64,000 nt of DNA from Oenanthe sinensis (lineage: Eukaryota > Streptophyta > Magnoliopsida > Apiales > Apiaceae). Position numbers and translations under genes: made by a program. This document shows, piece by piece, positions 12,281-23,566 of this stretch. The notes under the pieces are model-generated. The model searched no databases, was not told where the DNA came from, and saw only the letters and a list, made by a program, of their open reading frames with translations. Where the stretch lies: the NCBI GenBank assembly GCA_028671895.1, contig JAPMAC010000209.1, positions 22,652,501 to 22,716,500 on the forward strand, read 5' to 3'. Every line of letters starts with the position of its first letter. Position 1 is the stretch's first letter.

Positions 12281-12290
12281 TTTAAATACA
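12281..12290 (+). promoter_or_regulatory. TATA-like core promoter in the element 1 LTR
   Basis: TTTAAATACA is followed by CCTCACCCCTCACACTTCTCC, a pyrimidine-rich start region typical of plant retrotransposon transcription starts. It would mark the U3/R boundary near 12315. Confidence 0.5.
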
Positions 12291-12684
12291 ACCTCACCCC
12301 TCACACTTCTCCTCAAGCCATTTGAGCCAAGTTTATGCTGCAAATTTCTCTCCCGAGAAGCTCTACACAACTGATATATTTCATCTCTAAGAGTTCTTGA
12401 GTTATAAGCTTAGTTCTTTCATAGATCTAACCCCTATCAAGCTTATAAACACATTTGCATGCTCAAATAACACACACACAACACAAGTATCTTTTGGCTA
12501 CCCACTTACCATATCTTAGCAGCACTAGACTTGTCTTGTTTCCCCCAAAGTTGTAGCAAAATTTGATATTCCGGCCATTTTCCGGTGACTTTTTTCGGCG
12601 ACCCTTTTTGTTTGTTTTAGGCTTCAAAACTAGTTTTTTCTCTTGATTTCTTCTTAGATCTCAAGGGTTATAAGTTGGTTCTAC

Positions 12685-12685
<1 letters not shown>

Positions 12686-12718
<33 letters not shown>
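12686..12718. repeat. (TA)n microsatellite in the LTR
   Basis: About 16 uninterrupted TA dinucleotides inside the transcribed part of the LTR. Confidence 0.95.
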
Positions 12719-12720
<2 letters not shown>

Positions 12721-13154
12721 CAGTAGGTACATGTTTAGTAGTGTATACACCTTGCTTTCTTGATTTTTAAGTGTATACATGAACTCTTGTTCCCGATCCT
12801 AACTCGTATCCTTTGATTTCGCAAGAAATATTGTTATCTCTCACTATAGAGCACAAGGGTCATAAGTTAGTTCTTAATTTTCTATTTTTATATATATATA
12901 TTCGGCCAAACATATATATACACTAGCTTGCTTGTTTGACCTCTTGCAAGTATATATATTGTTAGCCTTGTTCCTCTTAATTATATATACACGAGATTTT
13001 ATCTTAACTTCTTATTCTCGTATATATAAAGAGTGAACTAAACCAAGAGAGTTATTAACTTATCTCTCTCCTTAGTTGGTTGTTAATATCCTTGATTTAT
13101 TTCGGGATTAGAAACAACAACTATTTACTTAAATTCCGAGTCAAGGCTAGACTT

Positions 13155-13700
13155 GTATAAGTCGATATATACAACAAAAACAAGAGGCTTCCTCGTTGAA
13201 TTTTTGTATCTAAACCAAGCTTATATCAAGAGTGGAAACCGATTTATATAAATCTCATTTAGAGATATAAATAAAAGGTTACTCTAATATTTAAAAGGGA
13301 ACTCACCTTAATTCCAAGTTGAGTGTTGTGTATAAGTCGAGGTACGACATAAACATAAATACATCTTGTTGAGTTATAAAGTGAAAGAAACCAACACACA
13401 TTCCGAGTGTTACTATTTCGTATAAATCTCATATATTTTTTAGAGATATAAACGAAGTAAACTCGTTGAATATTTGTAGGTTTATTCTTTAACTTCGAAC
13501 ACCGAGTTAAGGGCTTTTCGTATAAGTCGAGGTACGACACAAACGAGCCTAACTTGTTGAGTTCTTGAAGTTAGTCCACGTTAGACTCCGAGTTAGATCA
13601 TATTTCGTATAAGTCGAGGTACGACATAAACGAAACGTACTCGTTGAATCTTAGTGGTTTATTTCGAGTTTGTTTTAAAGGCCATTTTTAATTGTTATTT
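13155..13700. repeat. Degenerate tandem repeat, about 85-100 bp period, in LTR
   Basis: The phrase GTATAAGTCGAGGTACGAC or a diverged form recurs at about 13155, 13240, 13330, 13420, 13520 and 13617. Each is followed by a CTCGTTGAAT/CTTGTTGAGT phrase and preceded by a CCGAGTT-like phrase. Units differ enough to imply an old array. Confidence 0.7.
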
Positions 13701-13822
13701 TAGGCCTTATAAACAACTTGATTTTGAAACAAGCTTGACACAAGTCAAGTCAATATATTCAGCCTTTAGTTTAAGTAATTAGCAGAAAAGAAAAAGATTT
13801 ATTTTAAGTAATTGCATTGCAT

Positions 13823-14024
13823 CATACGCTTTACATATCGCAATTTACTTTAGCATACGCATTTTATTTCGTGCATTCATACGCTTTACTTTCCGCACCT
13901 TACTTTAGCATACGCACTTAATTTATTGCATACACGTTAGTACACAACGTGTGGTTCGTCCTTTTGACTAAGTGACTTACCCTTTCAAGTGGTTCGTCCT
14001 TTCTCATTAAGTGACTTACCCCGA
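13823..14024. repeat. Two short tandem duplications in LTR (55 bp and 38 bp)
   Basis: CATACGCTTTAC recurs at 13823 and 13878 with the following TTACTTTAGCATACGCA phrase. GTGGTTCGTCCTTT recurs at 13951 and 13989 with AAGTGACTTACCC. Each is present twice. Confidence 0.8.
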
Positions 14025-14326
14025 CTCACATTTATATATATTGTTGCTTCGGCTATCTTATATATATTTGTTTGTCTGGACTAGTACTGTAGTATACTAG
14101 TCCACCACCTTTCTTTATTAAACAGGGATATAAAGTCGTAGTACTTGTTGTCTACACTTTGTTGTGAGGTGATCCTTGTTCTAAGACCCAAGTCCTAGAC
14201 ACGCCGACGGGGAGTTGGGTGTCTTTGCACCGTGAGGAAAAGGAAAGACCCAAGACCTAAGACCCAGATCCAAGACCTACATTGTTGTAGAGGAACATAG
14301 TCTACACAGGGATTTTTACGTATCTT

Positions 14327-14615
14327 TGAGGAGGTAAAGGGGAAGTTACGCTCCAAGATAAGGTCGTAAGGGATACTACGTGACTGTGAGGAGGTAACGG
14401 GGAGTTACGCTCTAAGACTAGTTCGTAGGGGTACTACTTGCCTGTGAAGAGGTAACGGGGAGTTACGCTCTAAGACCAGCTTGTAGGGGTTCTACTTTGA
14501 TTGTGAGGAGGTAACGGGAAGTTACGCTCCAAGATAAATCAAGTAGGTTTTGCTTTATATTTTGAGGGGTTAACGGGTAGTTAAGGTCCAAGATAAATAC
14601 TAAGTGTTGTAAAAG
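14327..14615. repeat. 59-bp tandem repeat, five copies, in LTR
   Basis: Units begin TGAGGAGGTAACGGG and contain AGTTACGCTCTAAGA. They start at 14327, 14387, 14445, 14504 and 14563, so spacing is 58-60. The middle copies are most alike and the last is diverged. There are no spacers or leader of CRISPR type. This is ordinary satellite-like expansion in an LTR. Confidence 0.88.
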
Positions 14616-14914
14616 GCTTCTCCGCCACTATAAGGAGTACATCTTTTTATAGTACAAAATCTCGAGTTCAGGGAGGGACTCGGGGACTGGACTAGGGGTG
14701 AGCGGATCCGTTAGGGGATTGCGCCATCGCAAACTAGGATAAAAATTCCGTTGTGTACTCTATTTCTTTTCTCTGCTTTTATTTTCCGCACTTATTTTAC
14801 TAGTTGACTGGTAATATTTTAAAAAGAGAAAAGAAAATATTAAAACGCCTAGCTCAATTTTTAAAACGGTATTAAGCTATTCAACCCCCTTTCTAGCTTA
14901 TACCCCCCATTTCA

Positions 14915-17441
14915 GGCCTAACACATACTTTGTTTGATTGATGAAAATTCCATCATCATTCTGTTTGACTTGAAGTCCCAAAAAGAAGTTCAATTCTCCT
15001 ATCATGCTCATTTCATAATTTGACTGCATTAGTTTACTAAACTTTTCACAGAGTTTGTCATTAGTAGATCCAAATATAATATCATCAACATAAATTTGGA
15101 CAAGTAAAATGTCACCTTTATACTTTCTAATAAAGAGAGTTTTGTCAATGGTACCTCTTATGAATCCGTTTTCAAGAAGAAATTTGGAAAGAGTTTCATA
15201 CCATACTCTAGGTGCTTGCTTCAATCCATAAAGTGCCTTATCTAATCTGTAAACATGATCATGATATTTTGGATCAACAAATCCTGGTGGTTGCTCCACA
15301 TAGACTTCTTCTTCCAATTTTTCATTCAAGAAGGCACTTTTTACATCCATCTGATACACCTTGAATTTTGAATGAGCTGCAAAGGCAATAAACATTCTTA
15401 TTGCTTCCAATCTTGCTACTGGTGCAAAAGTTTCATCATAATCAATTCATTCCTCCTGTGAGTATCCTTTTCCAACTAGCCTTGCTTTGTTTCTCATTAC
15501 AGTTCCACTCTCATCAAGTTTGTTTCTATACACCCATTTTGCACTAACAACTGATCTATCTCTAGGTCTTGGTACAAGTTTCCACACTTTGTTTCTCTCA
15601 AATTCATTCAATTCCTCTTGCATTGCAATTATCCAATCAGGGTCTTGCAAGGCTTCCTCAATTTTCTTGGGTTCATTATTTGAGAGAAAATAGCTATAAA
15701 GACATTCATTTTGAGTGGTTGTTCTTATTTGTACACCACTCTCAAGGTCACCAATTATTAAGTCAGGAGTGTGACCCCTTGTCTATTTTCTAGCTGGTGG
15801 AAGATAGATTCTTGAACTTGAAGCTCCCCCTAAGTCATTTGCATCTTCTGTATTTGAGTGAAATTCAAATGAAGAGACTCCCCCTAAATTGCTTGACTCT
15901 GTCAAGGGTTCAGAGTTGCTTGATCCAGACCCTGATGAGTTAGATTCTGAGGAATTTGACTCAGTCTGTATAGACTCTGTCTGGGTAGACCCTGACCTGT
16001 TAGACTCTGAATCATTTAGAGTTATATTTTTTGGCTCCCCCTCAGAATGTGCAGGTTACTGTGTTAGAGCAGAAGTTACTTGAGGGTCTTCATCCTCTTA
16101 TCTCAGAACTTTTTAGATTTTCAAATTCCAGTGTAGTAGACTCTGATTCATCCTGCAATCCTGTAAATTTTTATCATCAAATGCAACATGAATAGATTCC
16201 ATAACAATTTTGGTTCTGAGATTAAACACTCTGAATGCTTTTGTGTTTGATGCATATCCAAGAAAAATTGATTCATCTGCTTTGGCATCAAATTTGCTTA
16301 GATTTTCAGGATGTACTTTCAGTACATAACACTTGTATCCAAATATGTGAAAGTGTTTCACACTTGGATTCTTGTCCTTTATCATTTCATAGGGAGTCTT
16401 TCCATGCATGTTTATTAAAGTACAGTTTTGAGTGAAACATGCTGTATTGACTGCCTCTGCCCAAAAATATACTAGTAGCTTAGACTCTGCCAGCATTGTT
16501 CTGGCAGCTTCTATGAGGGTTCTATTCTTTCTCTCTACAACTCCATTTTGTTGAGGAGTTCCAGGTGCATATTCCTTTTAATACACAGTAGTCCTCCATG
16601 ATTGAATTCTTGAATTCAGTACCATTGTCACTTCTTAGAACTCTTACTGTTTTCTTTGAATTTCTTTCCAGAAAAGTGATATGGTCTATTATGTGTTGTG
16701 GAGCTTCATCCTTTGAATGTAGAAAGAAAACCCATGTGAATCTTGTAAAATCATCTACAATAACAAGAGTATATTTCTTTTTATTAATAGACATAACATT
16801 TATTGGACCAAATAAATCAAGGTGCAATAACTAAAAGGGTTCAGAAATGGTGTTATTGTCTTGCTCTTGAAGGATGATATCTTTTATTTTCCAAGTTGAC
16901 ATGCTTCACAGAGTCCATCTTGCACAAAATCAACCTGTGGTAATCCTCTTACAAGATTCTGTTTAACCAACTTGTTTAGTGTTTTAAAGTTGATATGTGA
17001 CAGTTTCTTATGCCATTTCCAGCTTTCTTCAATTGAGGCCTTGCTATATAGACATGTGAGTTCACTGTGTATGCAATCCTCCAAGCTGGCTTCATAAATA
17101 TTACCATGTCTGTGACCTTTAAAAACCAGAATACATGTTTCTTTGTGAGTCACAAGACACTCTTTGTTGTCAAAGCCAGTATAGTAACCTTTATCTCCTA
17201 GTTGACTTATGCTTATCAAATTGTGTCTTAAGCCATCAACTAGAGCTACTTGTTCAATGATGACATTCCCAAGTACAATCTTGCCATATCCCAGTGTTTG
17301 TCCTTTGTTGCCATCTCCAAAGGATACTTCTGGGCCAACCATTTCCACAAAGTCTGTAAGCAGGGATTTTTTTCCAGTCATGTGTCCTGAGCATCCACTA
17401 TCCAGGATTAGGGTTACATTCTTTACCCTTGTTCCCTGCAT
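14915..17441 (-). pseudogene. pol: Broken pol of element 2: protease, integrase, partial reverse transcriptase
   Basis: From right to left: protease (LILDSGCSGHMTG near 17405), pre-integrase zinc finger (WKWHKKLSHIN with CEACQLGK, ending 16884), integrase core (HLDLFGP near 16825; LRSDNGTEF near 16635; the PQQNG/ERKNRT region near 16560-16520 in another frame), integrase C-terminal part (16496-16113), and reverse transcriptase (NKVWKLVPRP, MDVKSAFLNE near 15345, YVDD near 15090, then LGLQVKQN). Stops or shifts lie near 16870, 16580, 16500, 16110-15650 and at 15447-15449 (TGA for a Gly codon). RT ends abruptly after YVLGL at the element 1 junction. The motifs are close to those of element 1 (Sire-like), but the family differs by LTR and gag. 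Confidence 0.85.
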
Positions 17442-17452
17442 ACATAAAGCAA

Positions 17453-19752
17453 CTAGTTAGTTTTTTTTGGGATCCAAACAGTTTTGGATCCTTTTCCTCT
17501 AACTTTAGGTGAAACAGGTTTAGCAATTTTCACCTTTGATTTACCTGTCTCCTTTGTTGCTTTTGACTGTGGTGGAGTCTTAACAGTGTCATACCAGCTT
17601 TTGTCAATAGATGATTTTAGCTCATAAAAATTGAAATACAATTCATGATAGTCTCTACACATATAAATAGAGTGAAATATGCTACCACAGTGATAACAAG
17701 GTTTTTGTGGAATGTAGTGACTTTTCAGAGTCTGTGGAAGACTAAACTCTGATTCTTTTTCAATTTTTGCTTTACAATCTTTAGCTAAGTGGTTGCGGTT
17801 GCCACATCTAAAACACTTCTTTCTAGGAGCATTAGGATCCTTTTGATAATTATTTGCTTTATTAATGCCTTCCTTACCATTCTTATTTCTCCTAGTTTTG
17901 GTAGACTCTGATAAGTTCTCTAGCTTTTCTTTTAACTTAGACTTAGACAATTACCCTATGTTAATATTTTTCTTAGAGTTATTTGCTCCAGTTTCATCTG
18001 TCTTTTTGTCAACAACAAGAGGACTATTGACAGATGAGTTTGTGGTTTCAGCCTTTTCTTTAGGAGTCACAAACTTAACAAGAACAAATGTGCTTTTGTC
18101 TTTAGTCTTATTAGCTTGGCTAGCTTCTTTATTGTTATCATTCTCAACAATAGGTCTTTTGCCTTGACTATTTTCATAGCCTAGACCAGTAGTTTAACAC
18201 ACATTTTGGTTATTGAGAATTTTTTGAACTTTTATACCAGAGTTTGTCCAGACTTTAAACTTAAGTCTTTCTTCTTCTAGTTCATTCTTAACATAGTCAT
18301 AGGCTTTCAAAATTTCAGTGTAATTATGACTATTTTTCTCAGAATCCTTTTTGTATTGTTCCATTAATATTAACTCAGACTCTAAATGTTCATTCCTTTT
18401 AGTTAATGTTAAATTTTCTTCTCTCAACCTTTCACTTTCACTAGTGAGAGACCTACATGTTGTCATTATTTTATTAACCTCACCTTGCACAACTTTTATG
18501 CCATCAGAGTCTAAGTTAATTAAGGATTCATGAGTAAAGATTGATACCTGAGTTTTAGGAGATGAGGGTTCTTTGGGAGATTGTAATTTTCTTGAGGAGG
18601 ATGTCATCAATGCTAGATTTTCATAATCAATTTCATCCTCTGAGCTTGAATCTGCCCAATCCTTTCCTGTTGATAAAAGTGCTTTTCCTTTTCCTTGACT
18701 TTTTAACTTTCTGCATTCACTAGCAAAGTGCCCCAATATTCCACAATTGAAACATTTGACCTTTGTTTTGTCAAGTTTGATTATAGTACTCTTGCTCTTC
18801 TCAGTCTTCTCATCTTCCTTCTTGAATGATGGCCTTTTGCTAAATTTATCAGTTCTTTTGTTAAATTTCATTCTTTTGAAAGTTTTGGCAAACATAACCA
18901 TCATTTGACTTAGATCAATCTCTTCATCAGAATCAGAGTCTGTGTCAGTAGACTCTGACTCCATAACAGTTTTACCTTCTTCCTTGAATCCTTGATTCTT
19001 GTTTCAGTGGGTTGTTCCTGTTGTTCTTTTTCAGACTCCATTAAGAGTGCTACAGATTTTGTCTTCACATACTTCTTATTCTTCCTCTGTTGCATCTCTA
19101 AATCATATGTTTTGAGCCTGCCATACAATTCTTCTAGAGTTAGTTCATCCAAATCTCTAGCTTCCCTTATGGTTGTAGTCTTATTGTCCCACTCTTCAGG
19201 AAGTGCTCTCAGAAACTTGGTGTTGGTATCTTCAGAATCATAAACCTTACCAAGCATAGCCATCTCATTCAAGAGTTTTGTAAACCTATCATACATCTCA
19301 GTAATAGATTCTTCATATTTTGCTTCAAAATACTCATACTCTTGAATTAGCAAAGACCTTGCATTTTTCTTGACATCTTTAGTTCATTGACAGTGCACTT
19401 CAAGTTTTGTCCACATCTTCTTAGCAGTTTGACATGATATAACATAGTTTGTAAGAACAGAATCCAAACTGTTAAAGAGTATGTTTTTTACCTTTGCCTC
19501 CTTAAGAACATTCTCCTTGTCCTCTTTTGTCCATTCAGCCTTTGGTTTTTTAATGAAGTGTTCTTCAGTTACTTTGCCTTCTTCATTGATTTGAGGCACT
19601 AGCTTTAAGGGCACATAGGGTCCTTCATGAATTCTTTCAAGATAGTCAGGGTCTGTTGCTTCCATATGGTGCAGCATCTTAACCTTCCAGTGGGTGAACT
19701 CGTTTCTCTTAAGCATAGGAATCTTAGAATTTCCATCTTTGTTTCCAGACAT
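17453..19752 (-). pseudogene. gag: Broken gag region of element 2 with three CCHC zinc knuckles
   Basis: Gag starts with the ATG at 19752 (MSGNKDGNSKIPMLKRNEFT), 24 bases inside the primer-binding site. Segments 19752-19384, 19353-18910, 18964-18194 and 17950-17453 lie in different frames or are split by stops, so at least three lesions exist. The N-terminal half resembles the copia gag domain (ELTLEELYGRLKTYDLEMQQ). Zinc knuckles are CFNCGILGHFASEC (about 18755), CFRCGNRNHLAKDC (about 17810) and CYHCGSIFHSIYMC (about 17690). A Glu/Ser/Asp-rich segment and a coiled coil lie between knuckles one and two. It could not make a functional particle protein. Confidence 0.82.
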
Positions 19753-19775
19753 CTTTGATCGATTTTAAACGTTAG

Positions 19776-19787
19776 GCTCTGATACCA
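19776..19787 (-). other. Primer-binding site of element 2 (initiator tRNA-Met)
   Basis: On the minus strand TGGTATCAGAGC, the sequence complementary to the 3' end of plant initiator methionine tRNA, two bases after the LTR end. This fixes the orientation and the inner edge of the 5' LTR. Confidence 0.9.
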
Positions 19788-20092
19788 ACTATTTTCCCAG
19801 TTGCACAAGTAGAAGGGGGGTTGAATACTTGTGTGTCTTTTCTGCCTGATTTAAAATCAACCCAATAGCAATAAACAGATATGAATTAAGAACAAAGATC
19901 AAACACAAAGATATGAATAAGTATTGTTTGTATTATTGATTTGTAAATATAAAACTCTCCCAGGGTGTACACAAACCCTAGCAGCTTCTTTGTGTTTATC
20001 ACAGCAACTCTCTCTATTTCTATGCACTCACAAAGTTTCACTCTGACAAATTATGCTTCGACTTCCACACTTTTACAATTAGGTTACATAGA

Positions 20093-20101
20093 GTTTATAT
20101 A
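20093..20101 (-). promoter_or_regulatory. TATA box of the element 2 LTR
   Basis: CTATATAAA on the minus strand; the same box is at about 49632-49640 in the solo LTR. Transcription would begin roughly 30 bases downstream, near AACCTAATTGTAAAAG. Confidence 0.65.
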
Positions 20102-20288
20102 GAAAGTTGCCTATCAGCTAATAACAGAAAGATAAATTACAATAGGAATAGAATTCCTAATTATTAGCTGACAGTTTCCTTCTGTAATTCTCCTTCCTTG
20201 TTTTATAGCATATCTGTAATATCTTTGGCTTTATCTTCGAACACTTCCCTTATCTGTGATCATCTTCCAAATTTAGCTTTTACTTTAT

Positions 20289-20480
20289 AGACTCTGAATG
20301 CTTCAGACTCTGCCAGACTATAGACTCTGATCATTTGTAGACTCTGACAGATCTTAGACTCTGATAGTCTATAGACTCTGATCACCTTCCAGACTCTGAT
20401 CTTCATGCAGACTCTGGTTTTACTTTCTGCAGAAATTCTTCTACGTACAAATAACATGAATGTTGACTATCTAGACTCTG
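20289..20480. repeat. Nine-copy AGACTCTG motif array in LTR U3
   Basis: Exact AGACTCTG (CAGAGTCT in the sense of the element) at 20289, 20305, 20322, 20339, 20356, 20373, 20391, 20409 and 20473. Spacing is 16-18 bases except for the last. The short regular spacing upstream of the TATA box resembles retrotransposon enhancer repeats. Confidence 0.85.
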
Positions 20481-20578
20481 ATTATACATTTCAGATACTA
20501 GAAAGATATATTGCAAATAAACTAAGCTAACTCATGTTCTAGAATTTTGTTCATCATCAAATGAATATATTCTCAACA

Positions 20579-22057
20579 GTTGATCCACTTGAAGGGGTAA
20601 AACCTATAGGGTGCAAGTGGGTTTTCAAGAAGAAGACCGACATGGATAGTAATGTACAGACCTATAAGGCACGATTAGTGGCAAAAGGTTTCTAGCAAAT
20701 TCATGGTATTGACTATGATGAGACTTTTTCACAAGTGGCTACGGTCAAGTCCATCAGGATTTTGCTTGCTATAGCTGCTTACTATGATTATGAAATCTGG
20801 CAAATGGATGTCAAAACCGCTTTCTTAAATGGGAGCCTTGAAGAAGATATGGATGTGTACATGACCAAGCCTGAGGGTTTTGTTGATCCAAAGCATGCTG
20901 GAAAGGTATGTAAGTTACGTCGATCCATTTATAGATTGAAACAAGCCTCAAGGAGATGGAACATTCATTTTGATCAAACCGTCAAAGAATTTGGGTTTAT
21001 TCAAAATGAAGATGTACCATGTGTTTACAAGAAGGTTAGTGGGAGCAATGTGGCATTCCTAGTACTATATGTTGATGACATATTAATAATAGGGAATGAC
21101 ATTCCTTCTTTACAGGCTGTTAAGACTTGGTTGAGTAAAAATTTCTCAATGAAAGACTTAGGCGATGCGACCTATATATTAGGTATCAGGATCTATAGAG
21201 ATAGATCAAGAAGAATGATTGGCCTAAGTCAGAGTACATACATTGAAAAAGTTTTGCATCGATTTGGGATGTAAAATGCTAAAAGGGGCTATGTCCCGAT
21301 GTCTCATGGGATATCGATCTCTAAAGAAAACAGTTCTAAGTCATTGGATGATAAGGACCGTATGAGTAAAGTTCCATATGCGTCGGCAATTGGTTCTATA
21401 TTGTATGGAATGATATGTACTCGTCCTGATGTCTCGTATGCTTTGAGCATGACGAGTAGATACCAGTCTAATCCAAGTGAAGGTCACTGGACGGCAATCA
21501 AGAATATTCTTAAGTACTTGAAAAGGACTAAAGATCAATTCTTGGTATATGGAGGAGAGGAAAAGCTGTTAGTAAAAGGTTACACCGATGCTAGTTTCCA
21601 AACAGACAAGGATGATTCGATCTCTCAGTCTGGTTTTGTATTTTGTCTAAATGGAGGTGCTGTAGGCTGGAAAAGTTCGAAGCAAGAGACGGTTGCCGAT
21701 TCTACAATGGAGGCTGAGTATATTGCTGCCTGTAAAGCAGCCAAGGAGGCTGTCTGGATTCGGAATTTTATTGCAGGTCTTGGTGTGGTTTCTTCGATCG
21801 CAGATCCGATAGATTTATACTGCGATAATAACGGAGCCATTTCACAGGCTAAGGAACCAAGGTCTCATTCCCGAACAAAGCATATACTCAGACGATATCA
21901 TCTTCTTCGAGAGATTAATAATCGAGGGGATATACATATATGTAAAGTGCATACAAATGAGAACATTGCAGATCCACTGACCAAGGCTTTGTCGCAGCAG
22001 AAGCACGAAGGTCATACTAGTTCCATGGGTATTAAATACATGAGAGATTGGCTCTAG
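20579..22057 (+). pseudogene. pol: 3' half of pol of element 3: reverse transcriptase and RNase H
   Basis: The reading frame begins mid-protein at the element 2 junction (EGVKPIGCKWVFKKKTDMD) and continues with MDVKTAFLNGSLEED (about 20806), LYVDDILIIGND (about 21067) and RNase H with YTDASFQTD and STMEAEYIAACKA. In-frame stops are TAG at about 20694 and TAA at 21272-21274; otherwise the frame is conserved to the natural TAG at 22055-22057. It ends with the ADPLTKAL motif usual at copia RNase H ends. Only two point lesions suggest moderate age. Confidence 0.88.
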
Positions 22058-22071
22058 TACAAGTGGGAGAT

Positions 22072-23566
22072 TGTTAGTGTTGGTGTTCTAGAGACAATAC
22101 TTTATGATAAACAATTAAAGATTATGTTTACTTGATTATTTAATTAATATTTATTATGTCTTTATTTACTGCGTTATAAATTGAAAGCATAAAAAATGTC
22201 CTTGGAATATTAATGCGAATTATATATCCTTAAGTATGTGACTTAAAAATGAGATTGTATGAACAATATTATATTCTTAGAAGTCCCTAGTCGAGTATTA
22301 TTATTTAAGGACAATAATAATGCAATAAGACTAGCATGTTTGTTGACTGATGACCACATCTCATTGGTCATGGGTATGGTGATACTAAAGTCAAGAACAT
22401 AAGTGCATGTCTCAATACATGGTACTGGACAGACCCGCTGTGAGAATCTACATGTTAATAAGTGTCATAAGAAATTCTCACTGTGATAATGATGTATTGA
22501 TCCTTTGACTTGAAATCATTATATTTCTATACGAGAATTAATATACTTTGATTACACTCAAAGTTACCTTTAATGAATAATGATAAAGGTGGACATTGGG
22601 TATGCTATTAATCGTATGAGAAATATGAATGATAGATATAGGAGTTAACCCTCCTATTTTAGGAGTGATATTATTGGCCTCTTGATTGAGAGAGACTATA
22701 AAATGCATGGTCATGCTCAAATGTTGATTTAATTAATAGTCTACTCATTGATCAAGGAAACCCGGATTAAACGTTGAAGAGGATGACACAATACATGCCT
22801 CGAGTTTGATCTATTATATAAGGTTAAAGGGATTATATTACATTGTACATTATTCACGAAAGGTTTAATTGAATCACCAATTATTATTATTACTTGGGTA
22901 GCAATGATGTATTACTAGATGCCGCTCATTGTTTATAATTTTATTAGTAGAAAATAAAATCATTGCCAACGTAATAATAACCTAAAGGGTCACACACAAA
23001 GAATGTTTAAACGGAGTGTTATTTAAATTATGAATTTAAATAATGTTATTATTATTAATTCGAATTTATTTATTTAATTAATTAAGTGAGACTTGATTAA
23101 TTATATACATATTAGAATTCGGATTTAATAATAATATAAATCCGAAATCTGAATGGGTTTTAAAAGGTCCAATCAGATTAGGGTTTTGGCCCAAGTCTCT
23201 CTCTCCCCTATATATTTAGGGTAACAGTTGAGATAATTCGTTTTTAATAAAACCCTAGCAGCTCTACATTTCTAAGAGGCTAGAGAAAAAGAGAGACAAA
23301 GAGGCAGAAACAGGCTAGTACCTAACTCCGGTGATCGTTAGACAATACGACGTTCGTGTGGATACCGATAGAGAGCAGATTTCTGTGACGGACTGCTGTG
23401 ATTCATCACTTCTGGACCTCTATAATCATCATAAGGAAAGCTTTAATAAGGTACACATCCGATTCTCCATAATCATCCGTCAATTATACATGAATCCTGC
23501 GTTTGGGATTCATTTCTATTATTATTTAGCGTAATTCTGCTGCGTATATGTGCCCGAATCCTAACA
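22072..23566 (+). repeat. 3' LTR of element 3 (1495 bp)
   Basis: It begins TGTTAGTGTTGG right after the polypurine tract (AAGTGGGAGAT, about 22061-22071) and ends CCGAATCCTAACA. A TATA box TATATATTTA lies at 23209-23218, followed by a leader with AAAACCCTAGCAG. No internal coding sequence; the open stretch at 23331-23534 is chance. Confidence 0.9.
23209..23218 (+). promoter_or_regulatory. TATA box of the element 3 LTR
   Basis: TATATATTTA after a CTCTCTCTCCCC tract, about 350 bases before the LTR end. Confidence 0.6.

Larger units (their letters stand above)
1..14914 (+). mobile_element. Element 1: Sirevirus-type Ty1/copia retrotransposon, 5' end outside window
   Basis: The order gag, protease, integrase, reverse transcriptase, RNase H, extra ORF, repeated polypurine tracts, long 3' LTR is seen directly. 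Pol before RNase H with integrase before RT defines Ty1/copia. A large coiled-coil gag, an extra ORF after pol and several polypurine-tract copies upstream of the 3' LTR are known Sirevirus traits. The 3' end is placed at 14914 (CA). From 14915 the sequence is the reverse transcriptase of an oppositely oriented copia element, cut in mid-codon context. Element 1 therefore inserted into element 2. The predicted 5-bp target duplication is GGCCT (14915-14919), and its other copy should lie left of the window. The 5' LTR and gag start are not visible. Confidence 0.88.
11169..14914 (+). repeat. 3' LTR of element 1, about 3.75 kb
   Basis: It starts TGTGAGATAC directly after the polypurine tract and ends ...CATTTCA where the host element resumes, so TG...CA ends are present. 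U3 runs to a TATA-like TTTAAATACA at 12281-12290. The remaining 2.6 kb contains an AT microsatellite and four different short tandem arrays. The 3' end has the CTATTCAACCCCC-type stretch typical of copia LTR ends. The length is large for Ty1/copia. A nested insertion cannot be excluded, but I see no internal TSD or element ends. The 5' LTR needed for comparison is outside the window. Confidence 0.72.
14915..20578 (-). mobile_element. Element 2: Ty1/copia retrotransposon, 3' part displaced by element 1
   Basis: Read on the minus strand it shows 5' LTR (20578-19790), primer-binding site, gag, protease, integrase and the first half of reverse transcriptase. It stops at 14915 where element 1 was inserted. 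Its RNase H and 3' LTR should lie left of the window. To the right, position 20579 is the reverse transcriptase of a plus-strand copia element, so element 2 in turn inserted into element 3; the predicted 5-bp flank is GTTGA (20579-20583). A solo LTR of the same family is at 49158-49919 and a fragment near 38900-39046. Confidence 0.88.
19790..20578 (-). repeat. 5' LTR of element 2 (789 bp)
   Basis: On the minus strand it starts TGTTGAGAATATATTC and ends CTGGGAAAATA. The final TA instead of CA is a likely point change, since the family copy at 49158-49919 ends in CA. The TATA box on the minus strand is CTATATAAA (20101-20093). U3 carries nine AGACTCTG/CAGAGTCT motifs. The two family copies are readily alignable over their whole length. 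Confidence 0.9.
20579..23566 (+). mobile_element. Element 3: Ty1/copia retrotransposon, 3' part
   Basis: Reverse transcriptase from its N-terminal region, RNase H, polypurine tract and complete 3' LTR are present. The 5' half was separated by element 2 and lies outside the window. The LTR ends TGTTAG...CTAACA are a perfect 6-bp inverted repeat. From 23567 the sequence is Ty3/gypsy gag, so element 3 inserted into element 4 and AGACC (23567-23571) is the predicted target duplication. The RT and the long LTR suggest the Angela/Tork group, with low certainty. Confidence 0.85.

Noticed and set aside
14327..14615. CRISPR-like array of five spaced repeats
   Set aside because: Units are contiguous 59-bp tandem repeats without distinct spacers, inside a plant LTR; no cas genes.
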